Shown one piece after another: positions 27,027 through 34,253 of a stretch of DNA of 40,640 bases. Each line of letters begins with the position of its first letter. Position 1 is the first letter of the stretch. The position numbers were made by a program, and so were the translations under genes. Under the pieces are notes generated by a model. That model did no database searches and had not been told where the DNA came from. It was given only the letters and a program-made list of their open reading frames with translations. The stretch comes from Pleurocapsales cyanobacterium LEGE 10410 (lineage in GTDB: Bacteria > Cyanobacteriota > Cyanobacteriia > Cyanobacteriales > Xenococcaceae). Location of the stretch: positions 1 through 40,640 of the forward strand of contig JADEXJ010000044.1 of the NCBI GenBank assembly GCA_015207195.1, given 5' to 3'.

Positions 27027-27797
27027 ATGCTTGCTAAACGAATATTGCCCTGTCTTGATGTCAATGCTGGACGAGTAGTCAAAGGAATTAATTTCATCGA
27101 TCTCAAAGATGCGGGAGATCCTGTAGAACTTGCCAAAGTATATAATGATGCGGGGGCAGACGAGCTGGTATTTTTAGATATTACTGCTACCCATGAAGAT
27201 CGAGGCACAATCGTAGACGTGGTTTATCGTACCGCAGAACAAGTTTTTATTCCTTTAACTGTCGGTGGCGGTATTCAATCCTTAGAAAACATTAAGATTT
27301 TGTTACGGGCAGGAGCAGATAAAGTTAGCATCAACTCGGCAGCAGTCCGTAATCCAGAGTTAATTAATCGTGCGAGCGATCGCTTTGGTAAACAGTGTAT
27401 TGTAGTGGCGATCGATGCTCGCCGACGAACTGAAGCTAATAACCCTGGTTGGGATGTCTATGTGCGCGGGGGGAGAAAAAATACAGGTATAGATGCGATC
27501 GCCTGGGCTACGGAAATGGCGAACCGAGGTGCTGGAGAACTCTTAGTAACTAGTATGGATGCAGATGGAACCCAGGCGGGATACGATTTGGAGCTTACTC
27601 GAACTATTGCCGAACAGGTAGAAATTCCTGTAATTGCTTCTGGGGGAGCTGGTAACTGTCAACATATTTATGAAGCTCTAGAAAAAGGTAAAGCTGAAGC
27701 TGCTCTCCTCGCATCATTACTACATTTTGGGCAATTAAGCGTTCGAGAAATCAAGTCCTATCTTCAACAGCACGAAGTCCCCGTAAGAATTACTTAA
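27027..27797 (+). CDS. hisF: imidazole glycerol phosphate synthase cyclase subunit
   Basis: 256 residues, a (beta/alpha)8 barrel. HisF uses ammonia from HisH to turn PRFAR into imidazole glycerol phosphate and AICAR in histidine synthesis. The catalytic aspartates D11 ([15 protein letters not shown]) and D130 (IVVAIDARR) are present, as are the phosphate loops TVGGGIQ and ASGGAGN. It stands alone, not with other his genes, as is common in cyanobacteria. Confidence 0.96.
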   Translation: MLAKRILPCLDVNAGRVVKGINFIDLKDAGDPVELAKVYNDAGADELVFLDITATHEDRGTIVDVVYRTAEQVFIPLTVGGGIQSLENIKILLRAGADKVSINSAAVRNPELINRASDRFGKQCIVVAIDARRRTEANNPGWDVYVRGGRKNTGIDAIAWATEMANRGAGELLVTSMDADGTQAGYDLELTRTIAEQVEIPVIASGGAGNCQHIYEALEKGKAEAALLASLLHFGQLSVREIKSYLQQHEVPVRIT

Positions 27798-27892
27798 CTC
27801 AATAATCTTTAGTAAAGCTTAAATATTAGAATTGCCACTTAATACTTAGAAATTGTGTATTAAAATATATTAGTATTTACATTTCTTAAAAA

Positions 27893-28075
27893 ATGCTGAT
27901 TCCAATTCTCATATTTGATGTTGCTTTGGTGGCATGGTCGCTGCATCTAATGCAATCAGCCTTAGATCTACAAGAATTTTCCTTGATGCTTGCAGGTACG
28001 TTAGTTGCTGCTGCTGCTGCTGCTATGCTGGTAGTCTATTTTATTATTGGCAATTGTTTGAGCCGTATCGGTTAA
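27893..28075 (+). CDS. 60-residue putative membrane protein
   Basis: It is a short protein with two hydrophobic segments (about 2-20 and 30-54) and no recognised family. A stretch of six Ala is encoded by GCT repeats, which may vary in length. ATG at 27893 has no clear ribosome site. A terminator-like hairpin begins at its stop codon, which supports it being transcribed. Confidence 0.4.
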   Translation: MLIPILIFDVALVAWSLHLMQSALDLQEFSLMLAGTLVAAAAAAMLVVYFIIGNCLSRIG

Positions 28076-28102
28076 ATCACACAAGAGCAACTCTGTGATT
28101 TT
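28075..28102 (+). terminator. terminator-like hairpin before the tRNA gene
   Basis: AATCACA (28075-28081) pairs with TGTGATT (28094-28100), an inner GAG/CTC pairing caps it, and TTTT ends the structure. It separates the 60-residue ORF from tRNA-Ala. Confidence 0.5.
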
Positions 28103-28128
28103 CTTGTGGTAAGATTATCTAAGTATTT

Positions 28129-28201
28129 GGGGCATTAACTCAGTTGGTAGAGTGCTTGCATGGCATGCAAGATGTCAGCGGTTCAAATCCGCTATGCTCC
28201 A
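28129..28201 (+). tRNA. tRNA-Ala (anticodon GGC)
   Basis: A complete 73-nt cloverleaf. The acceptor stem is GGGGCAT/ATGCTCC with one G-T pair, the D-arm is ACTC/GAGT, the anticodon stem is CTTGC/GCAAG with loop ATGGCAT (anticodon GGC), and the T-arm is AGCGG-TTCAAAT-CCGCT. The discriminator base is A, and CCA is not encoded. It marks the boundary between the conserved block and the accessory region. Confidence 0.95.
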
Positions 28202-28237
28202 TACCTCGGAAGACCTCGGTATACATGCCTTATGTAA

Positions 28238-28280
28238 TTTAAAGTTTGAGTTTGCCGTTATGGCAAAGTTATGCTTTAAA
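28238..28280. repeat. two-tier hairpin downstream of tRNA-Ala
   Basis: TTTAAAG/CTTTAAA (outer) and TTTGCC/GGCAAA (inner) are perfect pairs separated by a 6-by-6 internal loop, with a GTTAT apical loop. The following run is A rather than T, so it is not a typical terminator for the + strand. It could be a recombination or processing site. Confidence 0.35.
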
Positions 28281-28348
28281 AAAACATTTTCGATTTTGCT
28301 TCCTTGAGAGCCATTCTAACCTTCTTGTATCTGAAGTATCCAGGTTGA

Positions 28349-28810
28349 GAAATTAATGTTGATAACTTTTGGCAATGCGGTGAAATAATTTTTAGCCCTG
28401 ATGGTCAACTTCTTGCTAGTCCTGGTTTTGGAGCAATTCCTCTGTGGCAAATTCCTGATGGCAAACTACTTACAACTTTTACCCCTCATTCAGATCGAAT
28501 TGGTGGAATAAGCTTCAGTCCTGATAGACAATTGCTTGCCAGCTTTAGTTATGATAAAACAATTAAGCTATGGTCATTAGATTTACTAGATTTACCTCGA
28601 CTGATAGAACTACCCATCAAACGACTGTGTCAGCAGGATAGAAAGTATATAGAGAAGACATTACAGAATAAAAAAATTACTGAAGAAAAAAGGTACTGGC
28701 TCGAATTCATGCAGGCATTAATGGATTGGTATCAGCGATTTGATGTGGAAGTAAAAGATGTACCTCAATTAGTTAATACTGGCGAGTTTGATATTGAAAT
28801 TGAGGGATAA
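28349..28810 (+). pseudogene. C-terminal remnant of a WD40-repeat protein
   Basis: An open frame without a proper start encodes two WD40 blades (FSPDGQLLASPGFGAIPLW, then ISFSPDRQLLASFSYDKTIKLW) followed by a 95-residue helical tail that ends normally at 28810. A WD40 protein normally has at least seven blades, so most of the gene is missing at the 5' side, which abuts the tRNA-Ala region. An ATG at 28532 could be used but would start within the last blade. The original protein may have been a regulatory or scaffold WD40 protein of the kind common in cyanobacteria. Confidence 0.7.
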
Positions 28811-28821
28811 AAATATGGTAG

Positions 28822-29016
28822 ATCGTTACTTTAGAAGATAATGGTTTGACTATAGTTAGTCAGGTTGGGGAAACTGTATCTTGCGACTCCAATCTCCACG
28901 AACCTTTAAGTGCTAACAGTGAGATTAGTTCGGGTGCAGAGGTAGTAGTGAGATTTACAGGTGTTTCTTATCAGGGCAAATTGATTTGTAAGGCGGGGGT
29001 GGAATTATCTGCTTGA
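28822..29016 (+). pseudogene. C-terminal remnant of a GrpE-like nucleotide exchange factor
   Basis: A 64-residue frame with no start codon (stop immediately upstream) ends at TGA 29014-29016. The text NGLTIVSQVGETVSCDSN and HEPLSANSEISSGAEVVV resembles the terminal beta-domain of GrpE-type proteins paired with accessory Hsp70s in cyanobacteria (a VGxxVxxDxxxHEP pattern). It follows the WD40 remnant by 11 bp. It is too short to function as an exchange factor. Confidence 0.55.
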
Positions 29017-29071
29017 GTGTAGATGATTTTATAGATATTACTAAACTGATACTCAATAGCTAAATAGCATT

Positions 29072-29410
29072 TTAATTAGGTTCAACTAGGTCACATTCAA
29101 CTAGATAATCATAAGATTTTGTATCTAATTTAAAGTTAAGCAAACTTTGCAAATAATTTATCTGTTCGAAAGATTCTACAGAATAACAATCATACATCGG
29201 ATTTCCTGAGTCAATTTTGAACAGCTTTTGCAGATGCTCTAGATTAATATTCTTAATAACTTTCTCTCCAACCAAATCATCCCCTTCTTTTTCAAACCAA
29301 CGAAGTACCCGCTCAATTTTTGGTTTTGAAGTTTCTTGAGTTTGATTTAAGACAGTATTCTTTAGTTTTTTATTTGGTAATTTGGAATTGATTAAAAATT
29401 CAGGATTCAT
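29072..29410 (-). CDS. probable immunity protein for the adjacent E3-type nuclease
   Basis: 112 residues, soluble, acidic toward the C-terminus. The core VLRWFEKEGDDLVGEKVI and NPMYDCYSVESFEQINYL gives a compact alpha/beta-looking protein. I associate it loosely with small immunity-type families (possibly DUF7683). Function is inferred from position: it follows the nuclease gene by 46 bp on the same strand, the place where immunity genes normally lie. Colicin E3 immunity itself is shorter (about 85 residues), so this is a different fold or a relative. Confidence 0.5.
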   Translation of the reverse strand: MNPEFLINSKLPNKKLKNTVLNQTQETSKPKIERVLRWFEKEGDDLVGEKVIKNINLEHLQKLFKIDSGNPMYDCYSVESFEQINYLQSLLNFKLDTKSYDYLVECDLVEPN

Positions 29411-29456
29411 TCAAGACCTCGCGTTATCTTTAAGTAATTGGTTCAAAATAGTTGAT

Positions 29457-29705
29457 TTAGGGATCTATTTTGCGACTGGAATCTGCTGATTTAGTTTCCT
29501 TTCCAGTGATGGAATCAAATTCACTAAGATGATTTCCTCTTTTGTCATACTTTTCTACTCTGCCGTGATAAGAATCCCATTCATAAATATAATTTTTGTC
29601 CTTCCATCTCTTTCTTAATCCACCTCCAGGTATAGAAGTTTTGGATTTTGCTCGTTGAGCTTCAGGAAAGGCTAATAAGCTTTTTGGCGGTGGTATATAT
29701 GTCAC
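29457..29705 (-). CDS. free-standing colicin E3-type ribonuclease domain
   Basis: 82 residues. After a proline-rich linker (about 1-28) comes a cytotoxic domain like the C-terminus of colicin E3, which cuts 16S rRNA in the decoding site. D44, H47 and E51 in YEWDSYHGRVEKYD match the spacing of the E3 catalytic triad as I recall it (D510, H513, E517), and R78 fits R545. No receptor, translocation or secretion domain is attached. The frame starts at a GTG directly after a stop codon and has a weak ribosome site. It is either a reduced intracellular toxin or the severed tip of a larger polymorphic toxin. Confidence 0.75.
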   Translation of the reverse strand: MTYIPPPKSLLAFPEAQRAKSKTSIPGGGLRKRWKDKNYIYEWDSYHGRVEKYDKRGNHLSEFDSITGKETKSADSSRKIDP

Positions 29706-29755
29706 TTATATCTTAACGAAAATTTTCTGCTTCATTATCACTTGTTTGTCGATAG

Positions 29756-29935
29756 CTAACAGATACTCGAACAAACTTTAAGAGTCGCCTCAACTACATT
29801 TTTCAAAGCCAATAAAAAAGCTGCCTTGTTGCCATCAGCGATGGTTTCATCAAATGCTGCTTTTAAATACTCTGCTGCGTATTCATGATTAGCTAAGCGT
29901 TGGAGTAAATCTGTTTGATAATCTTTAGTTGGCAT
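29756..29935 (-). pseudogene. truncated HigA-type antitoxin N-terminus
   Basis: From ATG 29935 the frame encodes 59 residues: TKDYQTDLLQRLANHEYAAEYLKAAFDE and a FLLALKNVVEA segment, which match the start of the addiction-module antidote (HigA/YbaQ-like) family. The expected helix-turn-helix half is missing and the frame runs into unrelated residues (TLKVCSSIC) and a stop. The start lies just past the stop of the next antitoxin gene. It is probably a leftover from an older toxin-antitoxin locus. Confidence 0.6.
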
Positions 29936-29942
29936 TATTGAT

Positions 29943-30272
29943 TCAGTTCTCAATTACAGTAGTTATAGCTGCTGTTCGAGACTCTGGTTTAGGTTTGACA
30001 GAAATTTCTACATCACTGCCCAAAGCATTTAGAAATCTAAACAATCGTTCTGTAGAGAAACCTGTTAATCTGCCTCTAATCAAAGCAGATACTTTAGGCT
30101 GGTCTATACCCAATATTTCGGCTGCATCCATTTGAGTTAGATTTCTTGCTGCAATGATTTCACCGATCTTACTGGCTAATTCTGCTTTAACAAGCATCTC
30201 TTCAGGGTTAGGTAATCCCAAGTCAGCAAAGACATTACCGCTACTTACTTCTACTTTAATTTCTTCAGTCAT
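29943..30272 (-). CDS. XRE-family antitoxin (HigA-like)
   Basis: 109 residues. A helix-turn-helix lies at about 45-67 (LTQMDAAEILGIDQPKVSAL, then IRGRLTGFSTERLFRFLNALG), the pattern of HigA-2/XRE antitoxins that bind their toxin and repress their own promoter. A beta-strand-like tail (SDVEISVKP) follows. It starts 14 bp after the toxin gene, in the toxin-first order typical of higBA. It is intact. Confidence 0.85.
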   Translation of the reverse strand: MTEEIKVEVSSGNVFADLGLPNPEEMLVKAELASKIGEIIAARNLTQMDAAEILGIDQPKVSALIRGRLTGFSTERLFRFLNALGSDVEISVKPKPESRTAAITTVIEN

Positions 30273-30286
30273 CAGTTTTGCTCCGT

Positions 30287-30664
30287 TTAGTTAGTTTTTT
30301 TGAAATTGTCTTTATAGTGCTGTTTGGCTTTTTTTAATCTCTCTTTAATTAAATCTATATCTTTTTTAGGAGTGGCAATTCCTCGTTTTGACTTCTTTTG
30401 AAAAGCATGAAGTACGTAAACCACTCCTGCTAATTTGACCGTATAAACTGCTCGATATGTATCGCTATCAAAATTAGTCACAATTTCCAAAACTCCCGCA
30501 CCACCAAAACCCTTGAGTGGTTTGGCTGAAATATACTTTTTTTCTGTCTGAGCAAGATAGAGAGCATAGCCCATTTCTCCCTGTACTTCTTCAGGAAATT
30601 CTTTGAGATCGTCTAGAGAACTTCCGATCCAAACAACTGGCTTATTAATTTGTTTAGTACTCAT
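30287..30664 (-). CDS. RelE-superfamily toxin, HigB/Gp49 type
   Basis: 125 residues of the phage-derived Gp49/DUF891 group. KPVVWIGSSLDDLKEFPEEV, the AKPLKGFGGAGVLEIVTNFD block and TYRAVYTVKLAGVVYVLHAFQKKS are diagnostic; the last includes the VYVLHAFQKKS strand with the basic active-site residues. Such toxins cut mRNA on the ribosome. It is the first gene of a two-gene module with the XRE antitoxin and appears intact. The pair sits on the minus strand inside the remains of a plus-strand chaperone cluster. Confidence 0.85.
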   Translation of the reverse strand: MSTKQINKPVVWIGSSLDDLKEFPEEVQGEMGYALYLAQTEKKYISAKPLKGFGGAGVLEIVTNFDSDTYRAVYTVKLAGVVYVLHAFQKKSKRGIATPKKDIDLIKERLKKAKQHYKDNFKKTN

Positions 30665-30665
30665 A

Positions 30666-30684
30666 ATAATAGTATGCTTATTAT
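30666..30684. promoter_or_regulatory. inverted repeat upstream of the toxin gene, likely operator
   Basis: ATAATA and TATTAT form a perfect 6-bp dyad with a 7-bp spacer, 1 bp before the toxin ATG (30664). Autorepression by the XRE antitoxin would use such a site. Confidence 0.45.
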
Positions 30685-30778
30685 GGCATAAAACTTCAAT
30701 GGCAAACTGGAATTTAAAAGTTACTTTAAGTTAATTCCTGGGAACTCTAAAACTAGAGGCTCATAAGTTTAGCAAATT

Positions 30779-31405
30779 ATGCCAGGAAGATTAGCCATTG
30801 ATTTCGGTACGTCCAATACAGTAGTCGCCCTGTGGGATGAAGCCCAACAGACGGGGATTCCCTTCCATATTCCCAATTATGGTTCTTTCTATTGTTGCCG
30901 AAGCTGCGGGTATCAGACGCTTCCGTTTAATCGACGAACCCTCGGCTGCTGCTTTGGGTTATGGGGCGCATATCCAACCAGGGGATGTTTATCTAATCTT
31001 TGATTTTGGCGGGGGTACTTTAGATGTTGCCGTAGTCTTAATTGAAGAATCAGACCAATCTCAAGGTGGTCGTCGCTGTCGGGTATTGGGTAAAGCAGGA
31101 GTAGAAATTGGTGGTTCGACTATTGACCAGTGGCTATTTCAAGATGTCCTCAAGCAAATAGGAACAGATGATTATGATGAAGAAGTGCGTCAACTAAGTC
31201 GTGCTTTGTTAGTGGAATGCGAACGAGCTAAGGTTAGGTTATCTGAACGAGAACGGGCTGATGTTACCGTAATGAATCTCAAGGAGAGTCCAGATTTCAG
31301 GTGGAATTCTCTATTGATGGTAACAAACGATTACTCATGACTTCCCGTGACTTAAAAACTCAGAAATATACTCATCGCGATTATCCAATCGTCAAATTAA
31401 CCTAA
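30779..31405 (+). pseudogene. Hsp70-family gene with internal deletions
   Basis: The pieces are collinear but in different frames. 30779 to about 30875 encodes the Hsp70 start (GRLAIDFGTSNTVVALWDE, phosphate-1 loop). From about 30877 a second frame resumes about 100 residues later in the fold (EAAGIRRFRLIDEPSAAALG, then IFDFGGGTLDVAVVLIEE, phosphate-2). It runs to about 31300, where a third frame supplies only the very C-terminus (FSIDGNKRLLMTSRDLKT, ending KLT). At least two deletions, each with a frameshift, have removed part of the ATPase and most of the substrate domain. DUF1257 follows by 6 bp, so the operon promoter may survive. Confidence 0.8.
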
Positions 31406-31411
31406 ATCAAT

Positions 31412-31795
31412 ATGTCCCACTTTACAACTATCAAAACCAAAATAGTCGAAAAAGAATATCTCAAAGAGGCTTTATCCGAACTCGGTCATAACTACCAAGA
31501 AGGCAATGTCCAAATTCGTGGTTATCAAGGTATTCAAACCCCTGTAGCGATTAAAATTCCTACCAAAAACACAGGGTATGATATTGGCTTTCGCCAGTCC
31601 AACAATGCATACGAAATAGTTGCCGATTGGTGGGGAATTAAAGATATAAAACAAGACCAATTTTTACAACAGGTTTCTCAACGCTATGCCTACCATGCAG
31701 CTAAAGCAAAGTTAGAAGAACAAGGTTTTTCTTTGGTCAGCGAAGAAACTCAAGAGGGCGAGCGAATTCATTTAGTGTTACGACGTACAGTATAG
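31412..31795 (+). CDS. DUF1257 (Ycf35-like) protein
   Basis: 127 residues, intact. MSHFTTIKTKIVEKEYLKEAL, QIRGYQG and QQVSQRYAYHAAKAKLEEQGF are the conserved blocks of DUF1257, also known as chloroplast Ycf35. It usually travels with an Hsp70-like gene, DUF2997 and a ferredoxin or a Ycf46-type AAA ATPase in cyanobacteria; the function is not established. Here only DUF2997 is intact beside it. Start 6 bp after the Hsp70 remnant. Confidence 0.85.
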   Translation: MSHFTTIKTKIVEKEYLKEALSELGHNYQEGNVQIRGYQGIQTPVAIKIPTKNTGYDIGFRQSNNAYEIVADWWGIKDIKQDQFLQQVSQRYAYHAAKAKLEEQGFSLVSEETQEGERIHLVLRRTV

Positions 31796-31807
31796 GAGCT
31801 AATTACA

Positions 31808-32014
31808 ATGGAACTTCAGGAAATTGATGTGTTTATCGAAAAAGATGGACAAGTAAAGATTGAGGTGCGGGGGGTTAAAGGAATGTCCTGTCTCGATCTA
31901 ACCAAAGATTTAGAAGCAGTTTTAGGCGACCAAAAAGTCCACAGAGAAATGACCCCAGAAGCGGATGAGATAGGACAAGAAGAAGTTCAGCAGCAGCAGT
32001 GGCAGTGGGGATAA
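31808..32014 (+). CDS. DUF2997 protein
   Basis: 68 residues. The core VFIEKDGQVKIEVRGVKG, MSCLDLTKDLEAVLGD identifies DUF2997, the usual partner of DUF1257. A Gln/Trp-rich tail (QQQQWQWG) ends it. An AGGAG ribosome site 9 bp before the ATG is strong, so this two-gene unit still looks expressed. The ferredoxin gene that often follows is absent; the convergent helicase gene is next. Confidence 0.82.
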   Translation: MELQEIDVFIEKDGQVKIEVRGVKGMSCLDLTKDLEAVLGDQKVHREMTPEADEIGQEEVQQQQWQWG

Positions 32015-32080
32015 TTACGGAATTATTTTTAATTTAGCGATCGCACAAATCAGAAAATGCAGATAGAGCGATTCCTTTTA

Positions 32081-34210
32081 TTAACTTGGTGAGAACTCAA
32101 TTAATTCACTTGGTTGACCGTAATACGTAACCAAAACTTCTTTCTTAGCGCGGGTAGCAGCAACATGAAGCAGACAGCGATCGCGTTCGATTAAAGACAG
32201 ACGCGCCCTGTTATCTGACAGGCGATCTAGTATTCTTTTAGGGGGTAGCTCGTCTTTAGTCAAACCAGCAAGAAGAACATATTCAAACTGGAGTCCTTTA
32301 ACTCGGTGCATGGTGGCTAATCTCAACCCTGGAGTTGTTAGATCGTCAGCTTGACTTCTATGTACCTGACAGGTTTTAATACCGAGAGCATTTAAAGCCT
32401 CTGAGTAAGATTTAATTAGAGATCTGGTACGTAAGATAAGACAACTGCTTGATAACGTATTTTCTTGTTGTTCTATTTCTTGAAGTTGTTCTGCAAGATA
32501 TTGAACTTCCTCATCAAAGGTTTTAAATCCTTTAACTGATGGTTCTTGACCGTGTAGTAATGAGCGATAGTCACTAAGATCGTTTTGTCCGCCATCTAGA
32601 TCGTCGAATGTAGAGCCAGTAAGAACTTGAGAAGCCCATTTACGAATCTCGTCAGTGGTGCGGTAATTTAGTCTCAATCTACGAGAACGTCCGCGTATTT
32701 CAATCCCAGAATGACTCAAAGTTACTTTATGTTGATAGATGCGTTGGTGAGGATCGCCAACGATAAATAAATCGTTTTTGTCTGCGGGAAGCATCGCCCT
32801 CAGCAAAGAAAAGGCTTCTGTACCCATATCCTGGGCTTCATCGACGATGACGGCTTTAAAAGGCAAGGTTTCTCCTTGCTTGTTTTTTAGTAGACTACAG
32901 GCATCTCTAATAGCTGTTTGACGGTCTTTCCAACCTTTTTCTTGGAGAAGAGAGTTGAATTCAGCAAATACACTCCAGATTTCGGCTTTTTTAGCTCGAT
33001 TAAGTCTCGTACCTCTACCTACCCTTGGTGCTTTTAGATATTCTTTGAGAGTTTTAACGTTGTAGGGTTGAATTACTTCGCGCCATTCGTCTTGATAGAA
33101 AGCTAGAGAAAATTCTGGTGCGAGGGTATAAGCTTGCGACCACAATTCTTCTAGGTCGTTATCGTAAACTATTCGGGCTTTAATACCTTCTTGTTTGAGG
33201 AAGTTAATTACCCAACTATCTATATTCTCTACTTTGATGCGACTCATGATTTCAGGAGAACAGATTTTGCTTAAATTGTTCTCGATATCGATCGCCAGAT
33301 TACGAGTATAGGTAGTAAAGAAGATCCGATCTGTAGCTTTAGCAAAGCGATTTTCTGCTAACCATTTAGCGCGGTGCATAGCGACTACAGTTTTGCCCGT
33401 ACCTGCACCCCCCAACACTCGTACTGCACCGTTCCAATCTCTTTCTACTAAACGGCGTTGGGTAGGATGAAGAAAAACGCGCCATTTTTCTAAAGGTGCA
33501 GCTAGCATTTCTTCTAGTTCAGCATCATCTTCAACGATATAAAATCTACGCTTACTATCATCAGTTTCTAAAGCAGCATCAAAGTCTTCCGTATTGATAC
33601 TGCGATCGCTTTGCTTGTCTTGTAAATCTAGTACGTCGTCAATAGAATAACCAGCAGCCAAAAGTAATATCGCATCGGCAGCTTCTTCGGGTAATTTATC
33701 GATTATGCGATCAACATCCAGATCGGTAACAACTTTTTGCACTGCGAATAATAGTTCTTCTGGTACTCCCAAACGCAAAAGATGACGATTGTGAATATTG
33801 GCAAATCTGGGTTTAGCAGACGCTTGATAATTTGTTTCTATTTCTCGTTCAATAGCTGCTACTTCTTCGACATCAACAATTTGCAATGCCCCAGATTCGG
33901 GGTTGATTTTACAAACTCGTCGTTGCGCCCACTGATAAGCTCGATCGTGATTATCTACCCATAGTAGTAAATAGGTATTACCAGCTTCTGGTTTAAGCAC
34001 GATCGCCCGATAACTTCCATCAACCCTGACGGATTTGAGATTTTTATCGGCTGCATTATGAATTGATTCGTAGTTGATGCCTGGGCTAGTAGGATTATGC
34101 CGAAATTTGCTAATAAATGCGTTGGTTTTAGCTTGAGTCTGTTTTGGTAGCTTACTAAAAGCATCTAAGAAATCGGCTGCGATCGCCATGCGGATGTTGT
34201 GGTTTAGCAT
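32081..34210 (-). CDS. UvrD-type superfamily 1 helicase with RelE-like N-terminal domain
   Basis: 709 residues. The N-terminus (about 8-95) has the RelE/ParE-like pattern (FLDAFSKLPKQTQAKTNAFI, SVRVDGSYRAIVLKP, LLWVDNHDRAYQWA). A linker follows, then the SF1 helicase with Walker A GGAGTGKT near 267, VDEAQD near 456, LNYRTT near 514, MHRVKGLQFEYVLLAGL near 637 and VAATRAK near 684. It is predicted to be an ATP-dependent 3'-5' DNA translocase. It starts 43 bp after the 2109-residue helicase gene and is very probably cotranscribed. M8 is an alternative start. The role of the RelE-like part (toxin, RNase relic or DNA/protein contact) is unknown. Confidence 0.85.
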   Translation of the reverse strand: MLNHNIRMAIAADFLDAFSKLPKQTQAKTNAFISKFRHNPTSPGINYESIHNAADKNLKSVRVDGSYRAIVLKPEAGNTYLLLWVDNHDRAYQWAQRRVCKINPESGALQIVDVEEVAAIEREIETNYQASAKPRFANIHNRHLLRLGVPEELLFAVQKVVTDLDVDRIIDKLPEEAADAILLLAAGYSIDDVLDLQDKQSDRSINTEDFDAALETDDSKRRFYIVEDDAELEEMLAAPLEKWRVFLHPTQRRLVERDWNGAVRVLGGAGTGKTVVAMHRAKWLAENRFAKATDRIFFTTYTRNLAIDIENNLSKICSPEIMSRIKVENIDSWVINFLKQEGIKARIVYDNDLEELWSQAYTLAPEFSLAFYQDEWREVIQPYNVKTLKEYLKAPRVGRGTRLNRAKKAEIWSVFAEFNSLLQEKGWKDRQTAIRDACSLLKNKQGETLPFKAVIVDEAQDMGTEAFSLLRAMLPADKNDLFIVGDPHQRIYQHKVTLSHSGIEIRGRSRRLRLNYRTTDEIRKWASQVLTGSTFDDLDGGQNDLSDYRSLLHGQEPSVKGFKTFDEEVQYLAEQLQEIEQQENTLSSSCLILRTRSLIKSYSEALNALGIKTCQVHRSQADDLTTPGLRLATMHRVKGLQFEYVLLAGLTKDELPPKRILDRLSDNRARLSLIERDRCLLHVAATRAKKEVLVTYYGQPSELIEFSPS

Positions 34211-34213
34211 TTT

Positions 34214-34253
34214 GTTAAGTAATAGGTAAGAAGTAAGAAGTAATAAGTAGTAG
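34214..34253. repeat. short degenerate repeats between the two helicase genes
   Basis: The 43-bp spacer consists of overlapping copies of AAGTAATA and GTAAGAAGTAA. Such runs are common intergenic filler in cyanobacteria. Confidence 0.4.

Noticed and set aside
28532-28810. A short independent gene starting at ATG 28532
   Set aside because: The same frame continues upstream with a clear WD40 blade, so this ATG is internal to a truncated WD40 gene.
30779-31003. A separate 74-residue protein starting at the Hsp70 ATG
   Set aside because: Only its first 35 or so residues are protein-like (Hsp70 start); the rest is the shifted frame of the downstream Hsp70 portion.
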